Part shown: positions 25,190 to 32,542 of the stretch, in pieces
How the letters are laid out: the number at the start of each line of letters is the position of its first letter
How positions within the stretch are numbered: the first letter of the stretch is position 1
Virus record (IMG/VR): IMGVR_UViG_3300038701_001928
Location: 1-37,443 of that record
DNA from: a virus
Direction: 5' to 3' (one strand)
DNA length: 37,443 nt
Position numbers and translations under genes: made by a program
Notes under the pieces: model-generated
Database searches by the model: none
The model's input: the letters and a program-made list of their open reading frames with translations, nothing else
What the model was told of the DNA's origin: nothing

Positions 25190-25719
25190 ATCAATGCGTA
25201 CAAAGGTTTGATAAACGCCTAGACGGTACACAAAGCCGCGCCATATATTCCAAGTGCGGGCGGTACAGGTATTTATTGCAGCGTACATGGGATGATCTTA
25301 AACCGCCCCTGATAATGATTATGTTGAACCCATCAACCGCCACGGAAATTGACAATGACCCAACCGTAGAAAGATGCCAAAGAAGGGCTTTTAAAAATGA
25401 TTATGGTGGTTTAATCGTTTTAAATATATTTGCGTACCGTGCCACAGATCCAGAAGTGATGCGCATACAATCCGATCCGGTGGGGGTTCTGAATAACTAT
25501 TTTATTGAAGACACCATAAAGCAATTCAGGCACGGGAATAACATTGTTTGTGGATGGGGAACACATGGGCGGTTTAAAGACCGCCAAGCGGTGGTATTAG
25601 ACCTTTTACACAAAATGGAAGTTGAACCGCTAGCCTATAAATGGACAAAACAAGGGCATCCGCAGCACCCGTTATATGTTGCCTATTCAGAGAAACCAAA
25701 ACGCTGTATAGAAAAATGA
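25174..25719 (+). CDS. DUF1643 protein
   Basis: 181 residues with the DUF1643 pattern: RYLLQRTWDDLKPPLIMIMLNPSTATEIDNDPTVERCQRRAF, NIFAYRATDPEVM and VCGWGTHG. DUF1643 proteins are common in phages and mobile DNA and act in an unknown manner, perhaps on nucleic acids. It lies between DUF1064 and a small membrane protein and overlaps both. Confidence 0.85.
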   Translation: MGNQLDQCVQRFDKRLDGTQSRAIYSKCGRYRYLLQRTWDDLKPPLIMIMLNPSTATEIDNDPTVERCQRRAFKNDYGGLIVLNIFAYRATDPEVMRIQSDPVGVLNNYFIEDTIKQFRHGNNIVCGWGTHGRFKDRQAVVLDLLHKMEVEPLAYKWTKQGHPQHPLYVAYSEKPKRCIEK

Positions 25720-25952
25720 ATAAAAAAGGTCAAACAAAAAAGGTTTCTTTATTAGAATCAATAATTAATGTTTTTGTAGGCATTTTTATAGCTTGTTTAA
25801 CCCAAATGGTTGTATTTCCCTTATTTTCAATAAATATTAGTTTGTCACAAAATGTATATATAGCTTTAATTTTTACGGCAGTTTCTATTATAAGAAGCTA
25901 TTTTTTACGTAGGGTGTTTAATTTTTTACACGTAAAAGAGATTCTTAAATGA
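25716..25952 (+). CDS. Small membrane protein, DUF7220-like
   Basis: 78 residues from the ATG at 25716, which overlaps the previous stop (ATGA); a longer frame upstream is a less likely start. The pattern LLESIINVFVGIFIACLTQMVVFPLFSINIS, then NVYIALIFTAVSIIRSYFLRRVFN gives two membrane segments with a conserved FTxxSxxRSYxxRRxFN end, a family common in phages of unknown role. It overlaps the methyltransferase by four bases. Confidence 0.72.
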   Translation: MNKKGQTKKVSLLESIINVFVGIFIACLTQMVVFPLFSINISLSQNVYIALIFTAVSIIRSYFLRRVFNFLHVKEILK

Positions 25953-26701
25953 TTAAATTTATAGAAAAGTGCAAAAGTGTTAAGTCCATACACACGGTGG
26001 GCGATTGCACATTATTGCGCGGTGATTCCATCAAGATCATGCGCGAACTTATACATAGAGGTTTCAGGGCAAAATGTGTGGCATCCGATCCGCCCTACCT
26101 TCTTACATCCGGTGGGGGCACTAATCAGCCTATGGCGGGTGTATTTTCAAAAGACCAGTATGACAACGGGGGGCATTTAGTGCCTTGTGACATAGATTGG
26201 AATGATTTTATGCCCCTGTTTTACGAGATAATGACCCGCGGGCATGCCTATGTCATGGCGAATAATCGCAACGTACAACCAATGTTAAATGCCGCAGAAA
26301 AAGCGGGGTTTGGGTTTCACAATTTGCTTGTATGGGATAAATGCACAGCGACTCCCAATCGGTGGTATATGAAGAATTGCGAATTTACCGGATTATTTTA
26401 TAAAGGCAAAGCACAGCAAATAAATGATTGTGGCGCTAAAGCTTGCATAAGATATCAGCACACAGATGTTTCAGATCATCCAACGGAAAAGCCTGTTAGT
26501 CTTATGCGCTATTATATTGAAAACAGCACGGATAAAGGTGATATAGTCATAGATCCATTTGCAGGAAGCGGCACAACGGGCGTTGCATGTATGCAATCTG
26601 GGCGCAAGTTTTTAGGCATAGAAATGGATGAATCTTTTTACAACACGGCATGCAAGCGCTTAACCGCACAAAACCAGAACTTACAGGCAAATTTATTATA
26701 A
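25949..26701 (+). CDS. DNA methyltransferase (beta class)
   Basis: 250 residues. The catalytic motif IV is SDPPYLL (residues 46-52), the SAM-binding motif I is DPFAGSGTTG (202-211), and HPTEKP (177-182) precedes it; the order IV before I defines the beta group of N6-adenine or N4-cytosine methyltransferases. DPPY suggests adenine more often, but specificity cannot be read. No restriction partner is adjacent. It may protect phage DNA or alter host expression. Confidence 0.9.
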   Translation: MIKFIEKCKSVKSIHTVGDCTLLRGDSIKIMRELIHRGFRAKCVASDPPYLLTSGGGTNQPMAGVFSKDQYDNGGHLVPCDIDWNDFMPLFYEIMTRGHAYVMANNRNVQPMLNAAEKAGFGFHNLLVWDKCTATPNRWYMKNCEFTGLFYKGKAQQINDCGAKACIRYQHTDVSDHPTEKPVSLMRYYIENSTDKGDIVIDPFAGSGTTGVACMQSGRKFLGIEMDESFYNTACKRLTAQNQNLQANLL

Positions 26702-26723
26702 AAATGCATTTAATGCGTTTTTT
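26701..26723 (+). terminator. Weak terminator after methyltransferase
   Basis: AAAATGCAT and ATGCGTTTT can form a 9-bp stem (one G-U) with a 3-base loop, followed by a T-run. It overlaps the stop codon of the gene and precedes promoter 2. The stem is AT-rich, so efficiency would be low. The same bases include TGC-N6-TGCG, the operator-like spacing. Confidence 0.35.
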
Positions 26724-26727
26724 ATGC

Positions 26728-26756
26728 TTGCAAACATGCAAATAGTGCGTTAATGT
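26728..26756 (+). promoter_or_regulatory. Shared-motif promoter 2
   Basis: TTGCAA at 26728-26733, 17-base spacer, TAATGT at 26751-26756. It carries TTG-N6-TGC-N6-TGCG as in promoters 1 and 3 and the word GCAAATAGTGC at 26738-26748. It precedes the ATG at 26792 by 35 bases. Confidence 0.7.
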
Positions 26757-26791
26757 CTATTTATAAATTAAATGGTAAGGAAATAATCACA

Positions 26792-27085
26792 ATGACACAC
26801 ACAAAACACACACCCGCGCCTTGGAGTGTTGAAGGTAGGATTACAGGAAAGGGCTTTGATCGTTCAGCTATTGTTGCAAAAACATTAATAGCTGAAGTTT
26901 ATTCAGAGGCTTTTAAGGACATTGAAAACGAAAAAGCCAACGCCCACCTAATAGCCGCCGCCCCTGATATGTATGAGGCTTTAAAAGCTTTATCAGATTA
27001 TTACGAGTTGCCTGTTAGTCAATCTTGTTTGGATGCAATCAATAACGCCCTAGCAAAAGCGGAGGGGAAACAATGTCAAACATGA
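26792..27085 (+). CDS. Phage protein of the HTPAPW...AHLIAAAPDMYEAL type
   Basis: 97 residues from ATG 26792. A longer frame begins at 26753, but that start lies before the expected transcription start, so the later ATG is chosen. The KHTPAPWSVEGR start and NEKANAHLIAAAPDMYEALKAL motif occur in a widespread phage family of unknown function. It is first in the long middle operon. Its end overlaps the next small gene. Confidence 0.75.
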   Translation: MTHTKHTPAPWSVEGRITGKGFDRSAIVAKTLIAEVYSEAFKDIENEKANAHLIAAAPDMYEALKALSDYYELPVSQSCLDAINNALAKAEGKQCQT

Positions 27086-27240
27086 GTTATTGTAGATTTA
27101 GAAATACGCTTGGTGATTTAAAAGATTGCCGAGATTTTATGGACGATGATGTGTCCGAGGAAGAGGCAACAGCAAGAAAGCGTTTAATTGAAGTTTGCGC
27201 GAAAATTGCAGATGATTACAGACATGAAGTGGAGAACTAA
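27073..27240 (+). CDS. Small phage protein, 55 residues
   Basis: 55 residues starting at ATG 27073 with a strong GGAGGGG Shine-Dalgarno. MSYCRFRNTLGDLKDCRDFMDDDVSEEEATARKRLIEVCAKIADDY matches a common short phage family with SYCRFxNTxxDLxDC at the N-terminus; role unknown. Overlaps the preceding gene by 13 bases and is followed by a small membrane protein. Confidence 0.75.
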   Translation: MSNMSYCRFRNTLGDLKDCRDFMDDDVSEEEATARKRLIEVCAKIADDYRHEVEN

Positions 27241-27242
27241 TA

Positions 27243-27398
27243 ATGATACACGGCACAGAATATTGGCGCAAACAGCGCAAAGGCTTAGATTGGGCACAGG
27301 TCATTATTGCCGCCGCCGCGGTGGGGATGTTGGGACTCTTTTTTGCATGCCTATACATCACAATAGCTTTTATTCACGTATTAATGCACGGTGGGTGA
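27243..27398 (+). CDS. Small membrane protein, 51 residues
   Basis: 51 residues: a polar N-terminus (EYWRKQRKGLDW) and then one long hydrophobic stretch (about residues 18-47, with AQVIIAAAAVGMLGLFF). Not a known family. It starts two bases after the previous stop, so it is part of the tightly packed series. Confidence 0.55.
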   Translation: MIHGTEYWRKQRKGLDWAQVIIAAAAVGMLGLFFACLYITIAFIHVLMHGG

Positions 27399-27399
27399 C

Positions 27400-27573
27400 A
27401 TGAGCGAGAAAATTACAACCATATATGAAGTTAAGTTTTTTAATCATTTAGGTGATTTGATAATGGCATACCAAAGGCGCGCCGCAAGCGAACAAGCCGC
27501 ATTAATATTATGTCAGGCAGAGCAAATTAAAAACGGGGCGGATTACCACGTTTACAGAGTAAGGAAGTTATAG
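27400..27573 (+). CDS. Hypothetical protein, 57 residues
   Basis: 57 residues from ATG 27400, preferred to a GTG nine bases upstream. Contains KITTIYEVKFFNHLGDLIMAYQRRAASEQAALILCQAEQ, mixed alpha/beta. No recognised function. It starts next to the stop of the membrane protein and is followed directly by another small gene. Confidence 0.6.
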   Translation: MSEKITTIYEVKFFNHLGDLIMAYQRRAASEQAALILCQAEQIKNGADYHVYRVRKL

Positions 27574-27774
27574 ATGCCAAGACATAGAGACATGCAAGAG
27601 CGCGTACGCGTTGATTATGACGAAAACAGGGGGCTTTCAAAGTCCGGCTTGGCGGTGCATTTGGTAATTAACGGAAAGTCTTATTTTTTTCCATTGTCAT
27701 GCACTACGGTTTATGAGAAACGCAACGTCATTTATATGCCAGAAAGTATGGCAGTAGAAAAAGGACTTGTATAA
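27574..27774 (+). CDS. Hypothetical protein, 66 residues
   Basis: 66 residues, basic N-terminus (MPRHRDMQERVRVDY), then GLAVHLVINGKSYFFPLSCTTVYE strands. Not recognised. A GTAAGGAAG Shine-Dalgarno precedes the ATG. The stop overlaps the next ATG (TAATG). Confidence 0.6.
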   Translation: MPRHRDMQERVRVDYDENRGLSKSGLAVHLVINGKSYFFPLSCTTVYEKRNVIYMPESMAVEKGLV

Positions 27775-28055
27775 TGTGGGGGCCGCTTTCTGCAAAAAAA
27801 GACTATGCCAAGATCAAAACGCTTACTGATGATGAAAAGGCACAAATTACATGGCACAACGTACATGATTATTGCCCCGACGATACATTACTAGCCGCGT
27901 CTTTTAATGGGTATATGAAAGTTTGTAAAAGAAAAGGCATGAAGCCATATGAAGCCGTAGTGTGTTTTTTTGATTTACACAAAAACCCACCTATTGAAGC
28001 CCAAGAGCATGACGCAGTGGACATAGTAAGAAGTATAATTATGGGTAAAGGTTAA
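27774..28055 (+). CDS. Hypothetical protein, 93 residues
   Basis: 93 residues: DDEKAQITWHNVHDYCPDDTLLAASFNGYMKVCKRKGMKPYEAVVCFFDLHKNPP and a helical end. Predicted alpha-helical, function unknown. It overlaps both neighbours by one base in TAATG arrangement, so translation is coupled. Confidence 0.6.
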   Translation: MWGPLSAKKDYAKIKTLTDDEKAQITWHNVHDYCPDDTLLAASFNGYMKVCKRKGMKPYEAVVCFFDLHKNPPIEAQEHDAVDIVRSIIMGKG

Positions 28056-28330
28056 TGACAGAAAACTTAAAGAGATGCCCCGAACAGAATCCCATTATGG
28101 TGCAAGCTTGGTGTGATTGCTTGGCATGGGCATTATTACAGCCGGAAATTATGAAGCAGTTTGAAAGCTGCACAGGGAAAAAATTCATTATTGCCACAAC
28201 CCTATTGGAAAAAGCAATTGATGAAGCCGCGGGCATACCCGAACACAACATAGAAACCATGCACAAATTTGTTGATTGGTTTAACAAATATATTTGGGGC
28301 GATCCGGAAGTGAAGAAAGAACACACATGA
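28055..28330 (+). CDS. Hypothetical protein, paralogue A
   Basis: 91 residues: RCPEQNPIMVQAWCDCLAWALLQPEIMKQFESCTGKKF, then MHKFVDWFNKYIWGD at the end. It shares the CPE...AL...F..TG...F(V/I)DW(F/Y)NK..W frame with the protein at 28455, so the two probably arose by duplication. Function unknown. Confidence 0.6.
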   Translation: MTENLKRCPEQNPIMVQAWCDCLAWALLQPEIMKQFESCTGKKFIIATTLLEKAIDEAAGIPEHNIETMHKFVDWFNKYIWGDPEVKKEHT

Positions 28331-28458
28331 ACATAACTATTGTTAGATGTTGCACAGCATGGTTAGGAAGCATGCATATTATAAATAACCAGTATGTGTT
28401 TTATTTTTCATGTTGGTTATTTGGAAAGCGTTATCATTACAGCAAGGTAAAAAAATGA
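28327..28458 (+). CDS. Small cysteine/aromatic-rich ORF, 43 residues
   Basis: 43 residues between the two paralogues, start overlapping the stop of the first (ATGA) and stop overlapping the start of the second (ATGA). The peptide has VRCCTAWLGSMHIINNQYVFYFSCWLFGKRYHYSK with a moderately hydrophobic middle. Tight packing suggests a real gene, but no family is known. Confidence 0.45.
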   Translation: MNITIVRCCTAWLGSMHIINNQYVFYFSCWLFGKRYHYSKVKK

Positions 28459-28736
28459 TTCTAAAAAGCATACCGGACAAGTGCCCCGAAAAATCAATGC
28501 ACATGGCGGCATTGTGGGTTTCACATATAAAACGGGCTTTAAAAACCCAACATTTGATTAATGAATTTACAACGCAAACAGGCTTGATTTTAATTTATAA
28601 GCGCGGGGCGTTTGATGATTATATTTTTGAAGAAGCCAGTTTAAGAAAGGAAACATCATTAAGTAAATTTATTGATTGGTACAACAAAAATTATTGGAAT
28701 ATATGCCAAGGAAGCGAGGTTTTATGTACGGATTAG
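28455..28736 (+). CDS. Hypothetical protein, paralogue B
   Basis: 93 residues from ATG 28455, preceded by AAGGTAA and overlapping the previous stop; a frame extending back to 28410 is a less likely start. Contains DKCPEKSMHMAALWVSHIKRALKT, TTQTGLILIYKRG and KFIDWYNKNYW, paralleling the 28055 protein. Function unknown. Confidence 0.6.
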   Translation: MILKSIPDKCPEKSMHMAALWVSHIKRALKTQHLINEFTTQTGLILIYKRGAFDDYIFEEASLRKETSLSKFIDWYNKNYWNICQGSEVLCTD

Positions 28737-29065
28737 AAACAAGCACAGCTATAAAAGACGATATGGGGCAAAATAAAGACCTGTTATCAAATGTTCAGCG
28801 CGCCCTTATGGATTACAAGGCAAAGTCAGAAAGAAGCCCTAGAAACCCTGAATTTAACGCATTAATGTTATCCCCTTTGCGCTTTAATGATCTAAAATCC
28901 GCAGCGGAAAACCGCGGGCTTGTGAAAAAAGAACAGCCATTAACCTGTATAGACACGCTTGCAGGAATAAAAATTGAAGTAAGTCATTTTGTGCCGGATA
29001 ACAGGCTTTTGATTATGAACGGCCCTTATGTTGTTGGCGTGATAAATATTGAGGAATCAGAATGA
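28724..29065 (+). CDS. Hypothetical protein, 113 residues
   Basis: 113 residues from ATG 28724, the first after GAAGCGAGG; the open frame extends further back inside the preceding gene. It has ALMLSPLRFNDLKSAAENRGL and a beta end IKIEVSHFVPDNRLLIMNGPYVVGVI. Family not recognised. Overlaps both neighbours. Confidence 0.55.
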   Translation: MYGLETSTAIKDDMGQNKDLLSNVQRALMDYKAKSERSPRNPEFNALMLSPLRFNDLKSAAENRGLVKKEQPLTCIDTLAGIKIEVSHFVPDNRLLIMNGPYVVGVINIEESE

Positions 29066-29295
29066 AAACCATTGAAATTATTTTAATCACTTTTTTTGTG
29101 GCTTGGATGTTATCCAGTTTATTTGCGCTGGTATGCATAGCCCTTGGCGGTTTTTATCCCTACATCCTGCCAACTGAATCAAAATACTACATCATGGCGG
29201 CATGGATTCATGTGGCGTGGCACGGGGCCGGCATATGCGGACTCATATATTGCGTTGTGACCGGAATTAAACACTTAATAAAAATGGAAGAATAA
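29062..29295 (+). CDS. Membrane protein, two segments
   Basis: 77 residues with hydrophobic segments near 5-30 (EIILITFFVAWMLSSLFALV) and 44-67 (MAAWIHVAWHGAGICGLIYC). Histidines in the second (IHVAWHGAG) are notable. No recognised family. It starts by ATGA overlap and ends before the 29297 gene. Confidence 0.6.
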   Translation: MKTIEIILITFFVAWMLSSLFALVCIALGGFYPYILPTESKYYIMAAWIHVAWHGAGICGLIYCVVTGIKHLIKMEE

Positions 29296-29296
29296 A

Positions 29297-29689
29297 ATGG
29301 CACAAAATAAGGCAGATCAGGAAAAAACCGATCCACATTTTAAAGCCGTACCGCTTATGCAAGCGGGCAAAGATTATTGGGTTTGGAGTTTAGAAAAAGG
29401 GCGGGTGCTTGAATGGGGGCATAGGTTTGATGAAGGCATAGGTTACAGGGTTTTCCTGAAATATGTTGATAGTTTTGCAACTTGCGCCTTTTACACATCA
29501 CAGGTACGCAAATTGGCACACCAAATTGAAAAAAACGAAGTAACCCCACAAATATTGCAGCTTGCGCCAATATTAAGGCAGTTGGCAAATGATGTTGAAA
29601 AGCTAAACAAGCTATGGGCAAAAAAAGGTTGTCCAGATCTGCGTATAGATCAACTTGCAGAAAAAACGGGGGAAATTGGGCATGCATGA
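29297..29689 (+). CDS. Hypothetical protein, 130 residues
   Basis: 130 residues: AGKDYWVWSLEKGRVLEWGHRFDEGIGYRVFLKYVDSFATCAFYTSQVRKL followed by a helical C-terminus with QLAPILRQLANDVEKLNKLW. Soluble, function unknown. It has an AAAATGG start just after the previous stop in the same operon. Confidence 0.55.
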   Translation: MAQNKADQEKTDPHFKAVPLMQAGKDYWVWSLEKGRVLEWGHRFDEGIGYRVFLKYVDSFATCAFYTSQVRKLAHQIEKNEVTPQILQLAPILRQLANDVEKLNKLWAKKGCPDLRIDQLAEKTGEIGHA

Positions 29690-29787
29690 AGATACATATG
29701 ATTATATTGATTGTGCATGGTTGGAGAAATGAATGTGGCCACATCAATCACTATTCAGACATGAGACAAGAAGCATCAACAGATTAA
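29686..29787 (+). CDS. Possible 33-residue ORF
   Basis: ATG at 29686 overlaps the preceding stop (ATGA) and gives 33 residues beginning MKIHMIILIVHGWRNE. Hydrophobic start, polar end. Only the coupling geometry supports it. Confidence 0.25.
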   Translation: MKIHMIILIVHGWRNECGHINHYSDMRQEASTD

Positions 29788-29822
29788 CCCGCCGCAAGGC
29801 ACAACGAAAGGAAGAAAACAAA

Positions 29823-29996
29823 ATGGTCATGATTAAAGATGAAGGAAAGACGATTGTTGTCAGCATATTAGGGCCAGAAGACGATTACTCAACCGGACTA
29901 AAAATAAAAGCCGGCATTTTTCCAGAGAAAGTCATTGTAAAGCAAAGACAAAAAGACGGAGACATAAAGCACGTCGAATATTTTAAAAAAGACTAA
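29823..29996 (+). CDS. Hypothetical protein, 57 residues
   Basis: 57 residues from ATG 29823, chosen because AAAGGAAG lies about 8 bases upstream; a longer frame begins at 29733 with 30 extra basic residues. It has GKTIVVSILGPEDDYSTGLKIKAGIFPEKVIVKQ, beta-rich. No family known. It ends the first half of the middle operon and is followed by a gene-free gap. Confidence 0.55.
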   Translation: MVMIKDEGKTIVVSILGPEDDYSTGLKIKAGIFPEKVIVKQRQKDGDIKHVEYFKKD

Positions 29997-30193
29997 CCCC
30001 TCTTGCGATGCCCTTTTTCGGAAGGTCATCTTTGGATGGGCAACCGTGTAATGACGCTGTACTTTTTGAAGGCAACATCGCTTGGTGAGGTATTGAGGCA
30101 CATGTAACCCTCTTACAATATCCAAGGTGCGCTTGATAGAACGCGGGAAGATGAGTAACCCGCCCCGTCCTTCAACATTAGAAAAGAAAAAAG
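29997..30193 (+). ncRNA. Gene-free, potentially structured RNA region
   Basis: 197 bases without a credible gene, more GC-rich than neighbours. Complementary pairs: CCTC (29999-30002) with GAGG (30087-30090); GCGATG (30005-30010) with CATCGC (30076-30081); GTCAT (30025) with ATGAC (30051); GGTATTG (30089) with CAATATC (30116) containing AGG/CCT; GCGGG (30143-30147) with CCCGC (30159-30163). Some compete. An internal structured RNA, leader or non-coding RNA is suggested; no known class is recognised. Confidence 0.4.
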
Positions 30194-30805
30194 ATGAAAG
30201 TAACCCCACTTCTTATGCGCCCGCCATTGGTCAAAGCCACGTTTGATGGACGCAAAACACAAACCCGCCGCTTGATTAAGATTAACAAAAGAAACGAATG
30301 GCTATTAAATAGCGGGTTTGATGACAGCTTTATATTTCATCCAGAAAACCACATTAATGATTACAGCCCATACGGTGGGGCGGGTGATTTTTGTTATATT
30401 CGTGAACCCGTTTCAATTATGACCCTTTCCGTTGACGATAAACCGCCGCAGGAAAGATATATTTATAAGGTTTGCAATCCTGTCAATAAATACACGGCGG
30501 ATTTGTATGATGAAGAAGTAAAATTAAAATTTACACCATCCATACATGCCCCGCGCAGAACATCAAGATTAACAATCCAAAACATTAGGGTAAGAGCAGA
30601 ACGCTTGCACGATATGACGGATGAAGATGCAATAGCGGAAGGCATAGAACATAGCAGATTGCATGAGCCTTTAAAGGTTTATGCCGGATTGTGGAACTCA
30701 ATTAATACGGCGCCAGGCACACGGTGGGAAGATAACCCCCTTGTATGGGCAATTTATTACACGCCAATTTTTAAAAACATAGACGAGGTTTTAAATGCAA
30801 ATTGA
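30194..30805 (+). CDS. ASCH-like phage protein
   Basis: 203 residues. The sequence LMRPPLVKATFDGRKTQTRRLIK at the start, RRTSRLTIQNIRVRAERLHDMTDEDAIAEGI in the middle and the LWNSINTAPGTRWEDNPLVWAIYY end follow a widespread phage family related to ASCH/EVE-type RNA-binding folds. Likely binds nucleic acid or a modified base; function unproved. It begins the second half of the operon after the gap at 29997-30193. Confidence 0.78.
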   Translation: MKVTPLLMRPPLVKATFDGRKTQTRRLIKINKRNEWLLNSGFDDSFIFHPENHINDYSPYGGAGDFCYIREPVSIMTLSVDDKPPQERYIYKVCNPVNKYTADLYDEEVKLKFTPSIHAPRRTSRLTIQNIRVRAERLHDMTDEDAIAEGIEHSRLHEPLKVYAGLWNSINTAPGTRWEDNPLVWAIYYTPIFKNIDEVLNAN

Positions 30806-31079
30806 AATCAAAAAAGATCAATACAATCAAAGCGAAGCTAAAATTTTAGATGATAACGGAAAAGAAATTTTAATACCTTTAACGTCAATGCAAATTATAG
30901 TAAAGCCCGAAGGCATTGTGTGTGAAGCCACTATAGCATGTATAGAAAAGGTCAATGCAACTACTGGTGATATAGATTTTTATGTGCCAAATGTCGGGCA
31001 AATATCAAGTATTGTTACAAAAGAAGGCAAGAAAGTTTCCTTATGCGGAATTAAACCACTAAAAAATATTAACAATTAA
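30795..31079 (+). CDS. Hypothetical protein, 94 residues
   Basis: 94 residues, beta-rich (EAKILDDNGKEILIPLTSMQIIVKPEGIVCEATIACIEKV), overlapping the ASCH-like gene by 11 bases. No family recognised. Confidence 0.55.
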   Translation: MQIEIKKDQYNQSEAKILDDNGKEILIPLTSMQIIVKPEGIVCEATIACIEKVNATTGDIDFYVPNVGQISSIVTKEGKKVSLCGIKPLKNINN

Positions 31080-31102
31080 CCCTAAAAAGAAAGGTAAGTA
31101 AA

Positions 31103-31531
31103 ATGCAGGATAACACAAACAAATATGAGCAAATGAACTTGGATTTAGAGCCGATCAAGCTTGAATGTGATTCAGGGCAAAAACAAAAATTCCAGTTTCA
31201 TAGGCAATCGGGGCATTACGTGCAATGCCCATGCTGCAAAAAGAAGTATAATGAAATCTATAAGCGCCATTTATACAAAGCAATAGTGCAAGGGCTTTCA
31301 AACCTATATCATGGGCGGGGCAGCACATCATCAATTGGAGACTTTGCCAAATTGCGTTATTGGGGCTTCATAGAGAGGGATAAAACAAAGAAGCGGTGGA
31401 AGATAACAGAAAAGGGGAAAAACTTCATACAGGGACAAATATCAGTGCCTAAAACCGTTTTTATTCAGAACGGTGTTAAGTTGGGTGAAGATACCGAAAA
31501 CCAAGTAACCATTTATGACATAAAGGAATAA
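31103..31531 (+). CDS. Zinc-finger / winged-helix-like phage protein
   Basis: 142 residues. HYVQCPCCKKKYNEIYKRHLY (about 38-58) has a CxCC group plus H38 that could bind metal, then SSIGDFAKLRYWGFIERDKTKKRWKITEKGKNFIQGQISVP looks like a winged helix (recognition helix DFAKLRYWG, wing, TEKG). This layout is known from many alphaproteobacterial phages with no assigned role. DNA binding is likely. An AAAGGTAAG Shine-Dalgarno precedes the ATG. Confidence 0.72.
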   Translation: MQDNTNKYEQMNLDLEPIKLECDSGQKQKFQFHRQSGHYVQCPCCKKKYNEIYKRHLYKAIVQGLSNLYHGRGSTSSIGDFAKLRYWGFIERDKTKKRWKITEKGKNFIQGQISVPKTVFIQNGVKLGEDTENQVTIYDIKE

Positions 31532-31536
31532 AAATT

Positions 31537-31797
31537 ATGAAACATAAAAACCTGAATATGATTGGAATGAGCGCCATGGCAATGGCTATGGCATCAGATA
31601 CATTAACAGCGTGTGCCCCAAGCAAGCCGCAAGGCGGATATACACCACAGCCGCAACGGTGGGGGCATAAATTGGATAAATACATAGTTGCCGGCCCCCG
31701 TAAAAATGTGCGTGGTACGTTTGTAAAAAATCCTAAACAGGCACAGCAAATGCGTGATATGCACGATAATTGGAAAAGTAAAAAGTTTAAAACTTAA
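31537..31797 (+). CDS. Hypothetical protein, possible lipoprotein-like start
   Basis: 86 residues, methionine-rich start (MKHKNLNMIGMSAMAMAMAS), then a DTLTAC box, which fits a lipobox pattern with C26, but the hydrophobic stretch is interrupted and weak. The rest is basic and proline/glutamine rich (PQGGYTPQPQRWGHK). It may be cytoplasmic. Family not recognised. Confidence 0.5.
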   Translation: MKHKNLNMIGMSAMAMAMASDTLTACAPSKPQGGYTPQPQRWGHKLDKYIVAGPRKNVRGTFVKNPKQAQQMRDMHDNWKSKKFKT

Positions 31798-31811
31798 TAA
31801 GGATTTACATT

Positions 31812-32516
31812 ATGACAGCAACAAAAAAGAAAATTTCAATAGAAGCCCGCGCAGATGAATGGCTAGACTCTGGTAATGTGGGCGCATCTTCAAGATGCAT
31901 CTATCAGTTTATGCGGTTTGGCGGCGTGGAGTCCTGCCATTATCCACATGATGCCGCAGATTTTGGCAGATGTTTGGAACTGTTAAAGCAAGTGCCGGAA
32001 TGGGAAACCAGATTAGGTGAAATGGCAGAGTTGCCAGGACATAACGGCAAGATTTGGGAAATGATTGCCGTTAATTACTTTGAATTGAAAGAAATTTATC
32101 TTCAAGATCAGGGCACATTTAATGAGTTTTATTGGAAGTTGTTGCACCCGATTGAAAAGAAAAGCGGCAATGTGTTTAATCTGGAAGGCGGCAAAGTATC
32201 AATGGGTGTATCATTTAAGACCGAAAACATAGGGCATAATGCCGCCACGGAGTCCGCGCAGGAAGTTGGCGGTGTGGCCGGTGAACGCCTTAGATCATTT
32301 ATTGAGCGCGTGGAACGCCTAGACGAAGAAAAAGCCGCGATAGGCGAAGACATAAAAGAGGTTTTTTCAGAAGCCAAGGCGGTTGGGTTTGATGTTAAAA
32401 CCATGCGCAAAATTATTAAATTGCGCAAGATGGATACAGAAAAGCGGCGTGAAGAAGACGAATTATTAGATTTGTATATGGCGGCAATAGGCATGCAGCG
32501 TAGCTTTAATTTTTAA
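31812..32516 (+). CDS. GapR (DUF2312) domain fusion protein
   Basis: 234 residues. The C-terminal part (about 153-227) matches GapR: GGVAGERLRSFIERVERLDEEKAAIGEDIKEVFSEAKAVGFDVKTMRKIIKLRKMD. GapR is a nucleoid protein that binds overtwisted DNA and stimulates gyrase and topoisomerase IV in Caulobacter. The N-terminal 110 residues (YPHDAADFGRCLELLKQVPEWE) form another helical phage domain, with a linker between. Host GapR is about 80-90 residues, so this is a fusion. Likely acts on DNA topology. Confidence 0.85.
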   Translation: MTATKKKISIEARADEWLDSGNVGASSRCIYQFMRFGGVESCHYPHDAADFGRCLELLKQVPEWETRLGEMAELPGHNGKIWEMIAVNYFELKEIYLQDQGTFNEFYWKLLHPIEKKSGNVFNLEGGKVSMGVSFKTENIGHNAATESAQEVGGVAGERLRSFIERVERLDEEKAAIGEDIKEVFSEAKAVGFDVKTMRKIIKLRKMDTEKRREEDELLDLYMAAIGMQRSFNF

Positions 32517-32542
32517 ACCTGATAAACTGGAAAGATAAGTAC

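Noticed and set aside
30008-30088. 26-residue ORF in the structured gap
   Set aside because: It has no Shine-Dalgarno sequence, its codons lie in the paired segments, and it stops well before the next gene.
29898-30209. Minus-strand open frame of 103 codons across the gap
   Set aside because: It overlaps the real gene at 29823-29996, lacks a Shine-Dalgarno sequence and family resemblance, and all neighbours are on +. A structured RNA or leader is the preferred explanation of the gap.
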